From DATKRB01 sp963794215 (GTDB taxonomy: Bacteria; Actinomycetota; Acidimicrobiia; Acidimicrobiales; RAAP-2), in the NCBI GenBank assembly GCA_963794215.1, contig CAWCCQ010000002.1, positions 372,001-436,000 on the forward strand: 64,000 nt of DNA. The letters are read 5' to 3'. The first letter of the stretch is position 1, and every line of letters begins with the position of its first letter. Made by a program: the position numbers and the translations under genes. Shown piece by piece: positions 27,275 through 35,580 of this stretch. Under the pieces are notes generated by a model. It did not search any database. It saw only the letters and a list, made by a program, of their open reading frames with translations, and was not told the DNA's origin.

Positions 27275-27374
27275 GGCCCAGAGGCTCAACTCGACGCTGG
27301 GCGTCCCTCCGCCGCTCTCCCCGCACCGCGCTCGGCAAGGCAGGCTCCCACAAGTAGTACCGAGCCGCTTGGCC

Positions 27375-28346
27375 CTACCTCGTCGACGCGGATCGCTGCG
27401 GGGCCGGCTCCCGCCCGAGGATCCATCCCTCCACGTCGCGAACCGCGGGATCATCGGTCGGCTCGGCCGAAGCCAAGGCGCCGGTCACGACGCCGAGGAT
27501 GCCGAGGAGACCAACGACGGCATCGAGCTCGTCGTTGCCCTTGGGTCCGAGGGCAAAACCCGAGGTGACGCGTTGGCGCAGTCGGGGTTCCCAGGCGATG
27601 CCCAGGGTCGACGCCCACGAGAGCAATTGTGGCGCCGAGTTCAGACGATCGGCGTGCGACCTGTTCCGCCGGGTCCCCGCCGGCGTCGGGTCGAGGTCCA
27701 CCTGCCGGTAGAACTCAAGAGAGTGCGCCTCGCACGCCACCACACGAGTGTGATCGCCGTCGAGCAAGGTGGCCAGCGATCCGTCGAACGGCCAAAGACG
27801 AAACGACTGCGTCTCTGACGCCGCCAGGGCGGACGATCCGGACAGCGCTGCGCGGCCCATCGCACCCCCCGCACCCGTCCAGAACATGACCCCGGTCTCG
27901 TCCCCCTCGCATCGTCGGCACAATTGCTCCCTCGTCATCCCGAGGGTGTCAAAGAGGTGCTCTTGCGACGCCCCCGCCGAGCGCGCCGGATAGAAGGGCC
28001 GCTCGAGGCTGATCTCGTCGACCTTCGTCGCCGGCACGTGGAATTGCCCCCACGCTCCTCGCCCGAGCTCGGGCAGGAAAGCACGAAACGAGGAGATCCC
28101 CGCTTGCTCGGCGTAGGACCTAGGGAGGCCGATCGGAAAGTCGAACCCCGCGAGTACTTGGCCGTGGCCCAGTCCGCCGGCGTGAAGTGCCTCGCGCAGG
28201 TACCCCTGCGCGAAGGCTCGCGCCTCGATCGGCGCCAGGGCGACGACGGCGTACGTGTCGTCCCCTTGACGTAGAGCCAGAGCGACCTGGCGCCGTTGGG
28301 CCGTCGAGCCCCAAGCTGCGTGGGCCACATAGGTGGGAAGGATCAT
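27375..28346 (-). CDS. DUF429-like RNase-H-fold protein
   Basis: The 323-aa protein starts MILPTYVAHAAWGSTAQRRQ, has the strand GHGQVLAGFDFPIGLPRSYA with the acidic D-x-P of DUF429 members, and near the end GPKGNDELDAVVGLLGILGV, the matching C-terminal acidic motif. This suggests an RNase-H-like fold of uncharacterised function. The ATG at 28346 is chosen because the sequence above it has no conserved character. A loop around residue 160-170 (LCRRCEGDETGVMFWTGAG) has two cysteines. It is divergent from the SHOCT gene. Function unknown. Confidence 0.6.
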   Translation of the reverse strand: MILPTYVAHAAWGSTAQRRQVALALRQGDDTYAVVALAPIEARAFAQGYLREALHAGGLGHGQVLAGFDFPIGLPRSYAEQAGISSFRAFLPELGRGAWGQFHVPATKVDEISLERPFYPARSAGASQEHLFDTLGMTREQLCRRCEGDETGVMFWTGAGGAMGRAALSGSSALAASETQSFRLWPFDGSLATLLDGDHTRVVACEAHSLEFYRQVDLDPTPAGTRRNRSHADRLNSAPQLLSWASTLGIAWEPRLRQRVTSGFALGPKGNDELDAVVGLLGILGVVTGALASAEPTDDPAVRDVEGWILGREPAPQRSASTR

Positions 28347-28511
28347 GCGCGCATGATGACACCCGCTGGCCCTCGATGAGAACCGTGCAGCCATGACCGA
28401 ACCCGTCGCCATCTACGAGCCCGATCGGGCCCCGACCACCTGTTGGCCCCGGTGCCCGGTTGGGTCATACCCTAATGTGGCCACTGGATCCCGCGAATGA
28501 GGGGAGCGACC

Positions 28512-28904
28512 ATGCTGGGCGTCACGTGGGGAACTGGGCAAGTCCTGCTCGACATGCTGTGGTTCTTCCTCTTCCTTATCGAGATTTGGTTGATGATCAG
28601 CGTGTTCATCGACATTTTCCGGCGCCACGACATGAAGGGCTGGCTGAAGGCGTTCTGGGTGGTGTTCGTGATCCTCTTCCCGCTCATCGGCATCGTCCTC
28701 TACTTGATCTTCTACGGGAACGAGATGCGCGTGCACGCGCAACAGGCGGTCCTCGACCAAGATGCGGCATTCCGGGCGTCGGGGCGGGGTGGTACCGGCT
28801 CGAGTGTCGTCGACGATCTCGCCCGACTTGCCGAATTCAAGGAGCGGGGGATCATCAGCGATGAAGAGTTCGAACGGATGAAGGCAAAGCTCATCGACGC
28901 CTGA
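28512..28904 (+). CDS. PLDc_N/SHOCT-domain membrane protein
   Basis: The 130-aa protein has two transmembrane helices (VLLDMLWFFLFLIEIWLMIS and AFWVVFVILFPLIGIVLYLI) with the PLDc_N-type loop FIDIFRRHDMKGWLK between them. The C-terminus is a SHOCT domain (DDLARLAEFKERGIISDEEF, ERMKAKLI). The ATG at 28512 follows GAGGGGAGCG. SHOCT is a short C-terminal oligomerisation or regulatory domain; these proteins are common in actinobacteria and of unknown role. It is a single-gene unit. Confidence 0.88.
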   Translation: MLGVTWGTGQVLLDMLWFFLFLIEIWLMISVFIDIFRRHDMKGWLKAFWVVFVILFPLIGIVLYLIFYGNEMRVHAQQAVLDQDAAFRASGRGGTGSSVVDDLARLAEFKERGIISDEEFERMKAKLIDA

Positions 28905-28908
28905 CCGC

Positions 28909-28924
28909 CGCGGTGCGAACCGCG
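28909..28924 (+). terminator. Short hairpin after the SHOCT gene
   Basis: CGCGGT and ACCGCG pair around a GCGA tetraloop (GNRA type), starting five bases after the stop codon. There is no T-run, as is common for terminators in high-GC actinobacteria. It may end transcription from the plus strand before the convergent SnoaL gene. Confidence 0.35.
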
Positions 28925-28975
28925 CCGCTCCGCGAGGCAGTAGTCGCCTGGTTGTCCGAACTCGCCCCGGGTTCC

Positions 28976-29365
28976 CTACGGCATGGGCGTGAAGGCCCGC
29001 TCGACGAACCGCCAAGCGCCCTCGACACGACGAACCGAGTCGAAATACCGGCCCATCACGGCAACGCCGACCTGACCGTCGACCCGCTGGTAGACGGTCA
29101 CGTACGCGCGCACGGTTGCCTCGTCCCCGTCACCATCGGTGTCGATGTTGCCCACAACGTGCCGAAGGCCAGGTCGGGTCATTCCGATACCCTCGGCGAA
29201 TTGGGCCAGCGCCGCACGACCCTTGATCGGGTCAGCGCCCAGATTCAGCGCACCGTCAGAGACGAAGAGGGAAGCGAAGGCATCGCCGTCACCGTCGTCG
29301 ACCGCGAAATTGTACGAGGCGCACAGCTGCCCGATCTCGATCACGTCTGCCGGAGTGAGTGCCAT
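28976..29365 (-). CDS. SnoaL-like/NTF2-fold protein
   Basis: The 129-aa protein is an NTF2-like cone: TPADVIEIGQLCASYNFAVD, DGDAFASLFVSDGALNLG, KGRAALAQFAEGIG, RHVVGNIDTDGDGDEATVRA and YFDSVRRVEGAWRFVERAF. SnoaL_4/DUF4440-type members include limonene epoxide hydrolase-like enzymes, ketosteroid isomerase-like proteins and orphan proteins; residues that would identify a catalytic pair were not recognised. The ATG at 29365 follows GAAAGG. A broken SDR gene lies just upstream on the same strand, a frequent pairing in steroid and xenobiotic clusters. Confidence 0.8.
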   Translation of the reverse strand: MALTPADVIEIGQLCASYNFAVDDGDGDAFASLFVSDGALNLGADPIKGRAALAQFAEGIGMTRPGLRHVVGNIDTDGDGDEATVRAYVTVYQRVDGQVGVAVMGRYFDSVRRVEGAWRFVERAFTPMP

Positions 29366-29413
29366 CTCAAACCTTTCTCGCGCTCGGTTGCCGAGCGACA
29401 ACGACGATGCTAC

Positions 29414-29662
29414 TCAGACGAGGTCGACGAAAGCTCGGCGGTGGGAGGCCGGGGGCTGGCTCCGACCGTTCAAAACAGCGCCGGCCGGGAGCGCGCGGTG
29501 CCCGCAGCGATAGCGGCGGCGACAAGAGTCTCCCGACGCGATGGGTCCCCGAAGGGCGACCACCACCTGGTCACTGGCGCCGGCGAAGGCGACGGCGCTC
29601 CCAAGGCCGATCCCGCTCGACGCGCCGGTCACGACGACCACACGGCTCACGGCACGCCCCAT
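29414..29662 (-). pseudogene. Short-chain dehydrogenase remnant
   Basis: ATG at 29662 starts MGRAVSRVVVVTGASSGIGL, the NAD(P)-binding Rossmann motif TGxxxGIG of an SDR, and continues AVAFAGASDQVVVALRGP. Near 29570 the frame shifts into DPSRRETLVAAAIAAGTARS and then meets a stop. The remaining 160-170 residues of an SDR, with the YxxxK motif, are absent. It is therefore a truncated remnant of about 80 residues. It lies upstream of the SnoaL-like gene, so the pair may once have been an operon. Confidence 0.6.
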
Positions 29663-29849
29663 CTCGGCGCCGGCGTCGGAGTCCCCTTGGCGCGGCCATG
29701 CGGCTGGGCCCCTGGTTCGTCCTCGCCCGGACTGAACTCCCCTTGCCTTGGGGTCGGACGGTCCCAGGATCATCGGGGCCTCAGGGCCCAGTAGGACCCC
29801 AGTCCCGTACGTTCAGAGAGGGCGAGCCGGCTCGCTGCGCTCGTGGGAC

Positions 29850-30519
29850 CTACGCGGAGGCCAAACGGGCCCATGCGACCGTCCTGCCCCTGTCGTCGAG
29901 CACGCTGACCGCCCGCACGGAAGAAGCGGCCACCGGAAGCTGCACCGCCCACGATCCGTACCCCTCCGAAAGGGGGAAATGCCCAACCACCACACGAGAG
30001 CCATCTGCAAGGGTGACCGAACAGGTGACGGCGCCCGAGGTAGGCACGTCGTCGAGGGTCATGACCAGCCATCCGTAGCGCCCAGGTGATAACACGACCG
30101 TCCCCTCTGCATGGGGCCCAACGTGCAGGACTGCGGTGCGCACACCAACAGCCTGAGGGGCACCTCCCGAAGACGAGAGCGCTTCGCCAACCCCCACGCC
30201 AACGCCCACGCCCAGAGCGGCCACCACCGCGGCGGCCGCGGCTCTCCGCCAGAACACCGGCCGCCGCGCGCTGCGCTCGGCACGCAGCGTCGCCATCGTG
30301 CGGGCGGCGAACCCATCGGGCGGCCCGCGCGGCCGGAATGAGGGTCACCAGGGCATCCGCGGCCGCCGAAAGCTCCTCGAGCTCGGCCGCACAGCGCGCA
30401 CAGCGCTCGAGGTGGTCGAGCAGCTCGGCTCGCTCCCGACCGGTCAGCGTCCCGATCGCGAGTGCCGCCAGATCGTCGCGGGCAGCCGAGCATTCGGGAT
30501 CAAGAGGGGCAGGATCCAT
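29850..30519 (-). CDS. Anti-sigma factor, RskA/zinc-anti-sigma type (one frameshift)
   Basis: The N-terminal domain (ARDDLAALAIGTLTGRERAE, LLDHLERCARCAAELEELSA) has the H-x3-C-x2-C zinc-anti-sigma motif. Near 30330 one base is lost. The next frame reads PPDGFAARTMATLRAERSAR, then a single transmembrane helix (AAAAAVVAALGVGVGVGV) and an extracytoplasmic RskA-like domain (GWLVMTLDDVPTSGAVTCSV). Joined, it is a type-II-like membrane anti-sigma factor of about 223 aa. It would bind the adjacent ECF sigma factor and release it on an outside signal, likely via regulated proteolysis. Start ATG follows the sigma gene stop directly. Confidence 0.86.
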
Positions 30520-31131
30520 CTACTCGTCCACCTCCCCGCCGAGGAGGTCGCGCACCTTGGCCAGGCCAAGGCGGATCCGGCTCTTCGCCGTGCCCAGCGC
30601 GATGGATTCGGCCTCTGCGATCTCTGCAGCACTCTGCCCGTAGAAGGCGGAGCGCACCAGAGCGCGACGCTGATCGACCGGTACGGCAAGCAGCGCCGCG
30701 CGCACCCGATCGACAGCGTCGGAGTGCACCGCGCGTGCCTCGGGGGCGGGTTCGCTGTTCCCGAGCTCGAGCCATACCGCGTCGGCCGGGTCGACCGGTA
30801 CGGCCCTGCGGAGACGCAGGGCGTCGATGGCCAGGTTGCGGGTGATCGTCGAGAGCCACGCGGTTGCCGACGCCCGCCTTGGGTCGAAAACCGCGGCATG
30901 ACGCCAGGCCCGAAGAAATGACTCCTGGGCTACGTCTTCGGCCGTCGAGCGGTTGGCCGTGATCGCTAGAGCGATCCCGAAGACTCGTCGCTCATGACGA
31001 TGCACGAAGGCGGCCCCCGCCCGTTCGTCGCCCGACGCCATCCCAGCCACGAGCGCCTCGTCGGAAACAAGGCCCGGGTCATTGCTCTGGCGGCGCCGCC
31101 GCAGGCGTCCGTTCTTGGGGGCGGCGTCCAT
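30520..31131 (-). CDS. ECF-type sigma factor
   Basis: The 203-aa protein has sigma region 2 (VFGIALAITANRSTAEDVAQ, ESFLRAWRHAAVF, TAWLSTITRNLAIDALRL) and region 4 (RALVRSAFYGQSAAEIAEAE, GTAKSRIRLGLAKVRDLLGG). The ATG at 31131 is the most likely start; a weak purine site precedes it. Its TAG touches the anti-sigma ATG, so the two are co-expressed and stoichiometrically coupled. The domain order and the RskA-like partner resemble SigK/SigL-type ECF groups of actinobacteria. The upstream genes on the same strand (COG4315 protein and fatty acid hydroxylase-like protein) may be its regulon, but no promoter consensus was confirmed. Confidence 0.93.
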   Translation of the reverse strand: MDAAPKNGRLRRRRQSNDPGLVSDEALVAGMASGDERAGAAFVHRHERRVFGIALAITANRSTAEDVAQESFLRAWRHAAVFDPRRASATAWLSTITRNLAIDALRLRRAVPVDPADAVWLELGNSEPAPEARAVHSDAVDRVRAALLAVPVDQRRALVRSAFYGQSAAEIAEAESIALGTAKSRIRLGLAKVRDLLGGEVDE

Positions 31132-31243
31132 ATCGCTCAAGCATGACCCGACTGGCCCGGTCGCGCTCACGCTGCGCCTTGCTCGGGTTCGAGCTCTTGC
31201 AGCCTCCCGAATGAGCGAACGTGCGCCCGCACACGACGAGGCG

Positions 31244-32278
31244 TCACGACGGACCGTCCGTCGCTGCGCGCACCGCGAACGGCTGCCCGAGTTGTGCCAG
31301 CACCACTCGGGACACGCCCAAACGGACCGCCGACTGCTCGACGGGAACCGGGCGGCCGGCGATGCCGGTGGCGATCGGGGTACCACCGGCGGGAAACCGC
31401 GCACAGCGTGCGAGCTGATCCCAGCACACGAGTACGAAGCCAAAGTTGACCGTGCCACGGGGACCGATGGGGACCCTTGCGTGGTGGAGTCGATGGTAGG
31501 CCGGGCTGACGACGACACGTCCAAGTGGTCCGAAGCTCCAGCGAAGGTTGGCATGGGGCAACGTCACGAGGCAGCCGTACGCGACGAGCGCGACGCATGG
31601 CACTGCGCCGCTCGCGCCGAGCACAAGGGCCGGCAGCAAGGCTGGCAGGTAGGCGGCGTGCACGAGGGGATGGGTCCGGAAGGTCGTGAGAACGCTCAGG
31701 TCCTCCTGCGAGTGATGCAGCGCGTGCAATCGCCACAGTGCAGTTGAGCGGTGGTTGGCCACGTGGGCCAACCAGTTCATCGCGTCGATTCCCGCCAGGA
31801 TGACAATGACGACCGCCGCCTGGGGCACCAGGGCCAAGTGGCCCACAAGCAGGAACTCGGCGTGCTGCTCCATTTCGATGGCAAAACCGGTCTGGACGAG
31901 CGTCAGCAACGGCGCCACGCCGAGGGCGAAGAGCACGAAATAGGCGGCGTCGACCACGTGGGCGCGAGCGAGCAAGGGCCGCTCCACCGCCGGCCACCGA
32001 CGCTCGGCAACGATGATGGCGATCACGAGAGCGACGAGCGCTGGACCGATCATGCGGCCTCGCGCGAGAGCGAGCGCCTGTGCGAGATCGCCGGCACCGA
32101 CCAGCGCCCGGAGCCCGACAGTTCCAAGCCATCCGGCGACAGCCGCGACGGCCAGCACGCCCAGCCAGGCCGTGAGTCCAGCTCGTCGCCGGCTCGGCAC
32201 GGTGCCACGCGGCGCCTCGACCGGCTGCGCAGTCGGCGCGACGCGTGGGGCGGCGATCGTCCCTAGCTCAGTACGCAA
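31244..32278 (-). CDS. Sterol desaturase/fatty acid hydroxylase superfamily membrane protein
   Basis: The protein has several hydrophobic helices and the eight-histidine di-iron motif set: HVANHR, HALHHS and AYHRLHH, with LWRLHALHHSQEDLSVLTTF. It ends NFGFVLVCWDQL. The family hydroxylates or desaturates sterols, fatty acids, carotenoids or sphingoid bases. The start is uncertain: the frame is open to 32320, and a TTG at 32278, overlapping the previous stop region, is my best guess because the following residues are coherent. It is probably co-transcribed with the COG4315 gene upstream and with the ECF sigma pair downstream. Confidence 0.8.
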   Translation of the reverse strand: MRTELGTIAAPRVAPTAQPVEAPRGTVPSRRRAGLTAWLGVLAVAAVAGWLGTVGLRALVGAGDLAQALALARGRMIGPALVALVIAIIVAERRWPAVERPLLARAHVVDAAYFVLFALGVAPLLTLVQTGFAIEMEQHAEFLLVGHLALVPQAAVVIVILAGIDAMNWLAHVANHRSTALWRLHALHHSQEDLSVLTTFRTHPLVHAAYLPALLPALVLGASGAVPCVALVAYGCLVTLPHANLRWSFGPLGRVVVSPAYHRLHHARVPIGPRGTVNFGFVLVCWDQLARCARFPAGGTPIATGIAGRPVPVEQSAVRLGVSRVVLAQLGQPFAVRAATDGPS

Positions 32279-32834
32279 CGCCCGAACCGGCTGCCGTCGA
32301 AGACGGGGACGAGTTCCCACCCGACTTGGTCACCGCAGTCGGAACGGCTCGCGGCTGGGAAGGATTCACGACCCACCATTGGCCCCACTCGTCCTTCAAG
32401 TTGCCGTTCGCCTGACCGGCCTTGTGGTCCCCGATATAACGATAGAGGGGCACCCCCTCGTAGGTGACCTGACGAGCTCCGTTCGACCGCGTGATCGTCC
32501 CAAGGCTCGCGACGCCGCGTCCCACTGGGCTCTTCTGGCCCGCGGCCAGCACGACCGGCGGCCAGATTTTGGTGCAGGTCCCATTACAGACGCTCTTGTT
32601 CGCGGGGTCCGCCGTCAGGCGGTAGAGCGTCTCACCGTTACTGAGCGTCAGTACCGGACCCCAGGTCTTGCTGTGGGTGACCGTCACGACCGTCGGCGAC
32701 TTCGCGACTGCTGCCGCGGGCGATGCGCCCGTCAGGCCGAGCAGACCCACTCCGCCAACGCACGTGGCGACCGCCACGCTCCAGCGGATGCGTCCCGATG
32801 CCGTCGCGTGTCTCTGGGCCATTCGACGTCCCAT
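32268..32834 (-). CDS. Secreted COG4315-type repeat protein
   Basis: The N-terminus (RRMAQRHATASGRIRW then VAVATCVGGVGLLGLTGASP) is a signal peptide with an AAA-type cleavage site. The mature part holds two related ~45-residue repeats of the 'secreted repeat of unknown function' type: KTWGPVLTLSNGETLYRLTA ... CNGTCTKIWPPVV and GTITRSNGARQVTYEGVPLY ... WGQWWVV. Two Cys in CNGTC may bond. Members are exported and often travel with ECF sigma factors, as here. I chose the ATG at 32834, next to GAGAGAG. Function unknown; possibly haem/redox-related or wall-associated. Confidence 0.82.
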   Translation of the reverse strand: MGRRMAQRHATASGRIRWSVAVATCVGGVGLLGLTGASPAAAVAKSPTVVTVTHSKTWGPVLTLSNGETLYRLTADPANKSVCNGTCTKIWPPVVLAAGQKSPVGRGVASLGTITRSNGARQVTYEGVPLYRYIGDHKAGQANGNLKDEWGQWWVVNPSQPRAVPTAVTKSGGNSSPSSTAAGSGVAY

Positions 32835-33173
32835 CTCTCTCTCACTGTTGTCGGTCACTTGTGTGCGTCGTATCCGTCTGGCCATCTCGCCGTCGCAGCC
32901 GGGCCATGATGAAGTACGGATGGCGGCCGCACTTGGATCACCAGACGCGCTTGGCACCCGCCCCGGATGCGAGGCGACGACCGCCAACGCCCAAAACCAT
33001 GCGAGGAGCGCGATACATGACCTTGTCGGTCGGATATCTGCGATATAGTGTCAAGGCCGGCGCCCGCGAGACTCGGTTGTCCCCCCCCAACCCGAGTCGC
33101 GGGCGCCTGCGCTGGGCGGACAAGGCTCGGTCGCGGGGTCGGGCGCGCAGGACGTCCCAACCGCTCGGGAGCT
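32835..33173 (-). other. Intergenic region with a 13-bp palindrome
   Basis: The region carries ATATC-TGC-GATAT at 33034-33046, a perfect inverted repeat in an AT-rich pocket that also reads TTGACA on the minus strand. It probably includes the promoter of the COG4315 operon. It is followed by a short GC-rich run with no gene. Operator function is inferred. Confidence 0.4.
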
Positions 33174-34037
33174 TCAGCCCGGCCCGTTCGGGAACTTCAG
33201 CAGCGACCCGGCGTCGACCCTGATCTGCTGGCCGGTGATGTAACGGGACTCGTCAGAGGCCAGAAAGAGCACGAGGTTCGAGATGTCCACCGGTTCGACA
33301 TAGGGGATCGGCATGGCCTGGAAATACGTGAAGGCCGGCACGACGTCCTCACGAGTCGGGTTCTCCACGTCAGGTCGGAACAAGCTGTAGAGCCCGTCGT
33401 TGTGCAGCAGGTGGGTGTTGCAATTGGTCGGGTGCACAGCATTGACACGGATGAGGCGCGGGGCGAGGTGCAGTGCCATCTGCTCGACGTAACCGATGAG
33501 CGTCCGCTTTGCCCACCCGTAGCCCGCTCCTCCGGGGCCCATGACCGGATTGTCCGTGGTCCCCGACATCATCCCCGCCGTCGAGCCGGTCACGATGATC
33601 GAGGCGGCGTCGGGCAGATACGCAAGCGCGGCCGCGACGGCGTTCATCACGCCCACGAGGTCCACGTCGACGGCGTCGACGAAGTCCATCGGGTCGGGCT
33701 CCCCCATGGCCATGGGCAGGATGCCGGCGTTGGCCACCACGATGTCGAGCCGGCCCAACTCCGCGACACCAGCCTCGAGCGCAGCACGGAGCTCGTCACG
33801 TTGCCGCACGTCTGCCTCGACCGCAACGATGCGGCGGTCGAACTTCTCGACCCCGAGCGCCGTCTCGGCCAGATCCTCGGGAGTGGACAGCGGATAGGGG
33901 TTGGACTCGATCTGACGGCAGATGTCCACCGCAATGATGTCGGCACCCTCTTCGGCCAAGCGGACGGCGTGACTCCGGCCCTGCCCTCGCGCGGCACCAG
34001 TGATGAAGGCGACCTTCCCCTCAAGACGACCCGGCAT
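33174..34037 (-). CDS. SDR oxidoreductase, mycofactocin-coupled type
   Basis: The 287-aa protein starts MPGRLEGKVAFITGAARGQG and RSHAVRLAEEGADIIAVDIC, with the long insert SNPYPLSTPEDLAETALGVE after strand 2. That insert is the hallmark of the mycofactocin-coupled SDR family (TIGR03971) that oxidises or reduces alcohols with tightly bound NAD. The catalytic Ser is in SIIVTGSTAGMM and the Tyr-x3-Lys in GYGWAKRTL. ATG at 34037 follows GGGGGGGG. It faces a catabolic block with other cofactor-dependent enzymes. Mycofactocin synthesis genes themselves are not in this window. Confidence 0.92.
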   Translation of the reverse strand: MPGRLEGKVAFITGAARGQGRSHAVRLAEEGADIIAVDICRQIESNPYPLSTPEDLAETALGVEKFDRRIVAVEADVRQRDELRAALEAGVAELGRLDIVVANAGILPMAMGEPDPMDFVDAVDVDLVGVMNAVAAALAYLPDAASIIVTGSTAGMMSGTTDNPVMGPGGAGYGWAKRTLIGYVEQMALHLAPRLIRVNAVHPTNCNTHLLHNDGLYSLFRPDVENPTREDVVPAFTYFQAMPIPYVEPVDISNLVLFLASDESRYITGQQIRVDAGSLLKFPNGPG

Positions 34038-34157
34038 GTTCCCCCCCCAGACTCGCGAGCGTCGGCACACGATAGCTGAGCGGCATCGCAGCGAGCTGTC
34101 GGTCGCCGCCGTTCGACGGGCGCGGGGGTCCAACCCGGTCCGCACAGGTCCGAGGGG

Positions 34158-34901
34158 TCAGGCGAATTGCGCCCAGGGCCGATCCGTGCGGCTGAGCCTC
34201 CACGCCACTGTGGCCACCGTCGCCAAGATCGCGGCGCCGATGAGCAACGCAAGCGGTGGCGAGGCGTGCAGCGTCACCGACGCGCCGACGAGCGCCCCGA
34301 CGAGCATCGCCACGACCGACACCATCCGGCGGCCGACCTTGCCGTTCGATCCCCCCGCCGCCCGACCATCGGCCGCGATGCCCGTGATGGTGAGCGTCAG
34401 CACCGTGGTGGTCAGATCCGGGACGGCGAGCGCACGGGCCACCGCGTTCTGGACCCCCATCGCCAGTCCGAGCACCACGATGAGCAGGTACCGAGGAGCG
34501 CCGACCGGGTGGATCGCGAGTGCACTGCATAACAGGGCGCCGCAGAAAAGCAGCGTTTCGAGTGCGCTGGCCTGTGCGGCGAGACGGCCCCGGTGCGCGC
34601 CGGCTCCGTGCCCGGCCCGGTGGCGCATCCGACCCCCGAGCAACGCGCCGAGCGCGAACGCGCCGAGAGCAGTCAGTGAAGCGGCCAAGGAGAACCCTGC
34701 GGCGCCGGCGATGGCGAACGCGACGAAGACCACGTTGCCAGTCATGTTGGCAACGAAGACATGACCGAGCACCAGGTAGCTGAACGCGTCCACGGTGCCG
34801 GTCACGATCGTCAACGAGACGAGGAGCGGCGACAGTGGGCCGTGCGCATCGCGCGGATCGGGGGCAAGCGTCTTCCAGGCATCGTGGAGTGGTCCGTACA
34901 T
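34158..34901 (-). CDS. DUF1275 (YoaK-like) integral membrane protein
   Basis: The 247-aa protein has six hydrophobic helices and DUF1275 hallmarks: LTIVTGTVDAFSYLVLGHVF, VANMTGNVVFVAFAIAGAAG, GLAMGVQNAVARALAVPDLT with TTVLTLTITG. Members are uncharacterised, sometimes described as transporter-like. An extended cytoplasmic loop (GRMRHRAGHGAGAHRGR) is histidine-rich. It is a single gene near the SDR; the role in the cluster is unclear. Confidence 0.9.
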   Translation of the reverse strand: MYGPLHDAWKTLAPDPRDAHGPLSPLLVSLTIVTGTVDAFSYLVLGHVFVANMTGNVVFVAFAIAGAAGFSLAASLTALGAFALGALLGGRMRHRAGHGAGAHRGRLAAQASALETLLFCGALLCSALAIHPVGAPRYLLIVVLGLAMGVQNAVARALAVPDLTTTVLTLTITGIAADGRAAGGSNGKVGRRMVSVVAMLVGALVGASVTLHASPPLALLIGAAILATVATVAWRLSRTDRPWAQFA

Positions 34902-34979
34902 GACGAAGGTCGAGGCTACCGGGGTGAGGTCAGTCCCTCGGTCCCTCGTCCCCCCAGGCCTCGGGCTCGCGGGCGGGCG

Positions 34980-35441
34980 TCAGGAACGGGGTCCGGCGGG
35001 GTCCGTGTCGAGTGCCTCGAGGCTCACGATCGGGATCTGTCGGTGCGATGCCGCTCGGTCCTGGTAGCCGTAGAGACCCGTGATGACCTCGTTCATGCGG
35101 GCGAAAAGGACGTCGCGCTCGGGGCTGTTGGGCACCGTGGTCGCCCGAGCCTGGAACGTTTTGCCTCGGTATTCGACCGTCAACTCAGGGTTCACCAGCA
35201 AGTTCTTGTACCACTGGGGATGGGTGGGCATCCCACCCATGGAGCCGGCGACCACCAAACGGTCCCCGTCCTCCTGCACGCACACCGGGGTCGTATGCGG
35301 TTGACCGCTGCGTGCGCCAACCGTGGTCAACAACACCAGCGACGCCATCCCTTCGCCTGTTCCACCGCTCTCGCGGTATTGGGCGATGACACCCTTGTTG
35401 CTCTCGCGGATGTCGGTACGTCGTGGGGCAGTGTCGGTCAT
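34980..35441 (-). CDS. F420-dependent nitroreductase/DDN-family protein
   Basis: The 153-aa protein matches the deazaflavin-dependent nitroreductase (DDN/F420H(2)-oxidoreductase) beta-barrel: VLLTTVGARSGQPHTTPVCV, DRLVVAGSMGGMPTHPQWYK, NLLVNPELTVEYRGKTFQAR, RDVLFARMNEVITGLYGYQD. The HPQWYKNL motif is the usual F420-site segment. ATG at 35441 is preceded by GTG at 35444; either may serve. Members use F420H2 to reduce quinones, enones or nitroimidazoles. It implies the host makes F420, as do the LLM and PPOX genes here. Confidence 0.88.
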   Translation of the reverse strand: MTDTAPRRTDIRESNKGVIAQYRESGGTGEGMASLVLLTTVGARSGQPHTTPVCVQEDGDRLVVAGSMGGMPTHPQWYKNLLVNPELTVEYRGKTFQARATTVPNSPERDVLFARMNEVITGLYGYQDRAASHRQIPIVSLEALDTDPAGPRS

Positions 35442-35580
35442 CACGCTATCTCAGCACATCGGGGCGCCATCCCCCAATGCTCCAGCCGTCACCGCCCGAC
35501 GACCCTCGGGCGCGGACGACGCGAGCTCACCGAACGCGTCCGGCACGCCCAGACCAGGTTGGCCGACGCTGGAGTGTCCG

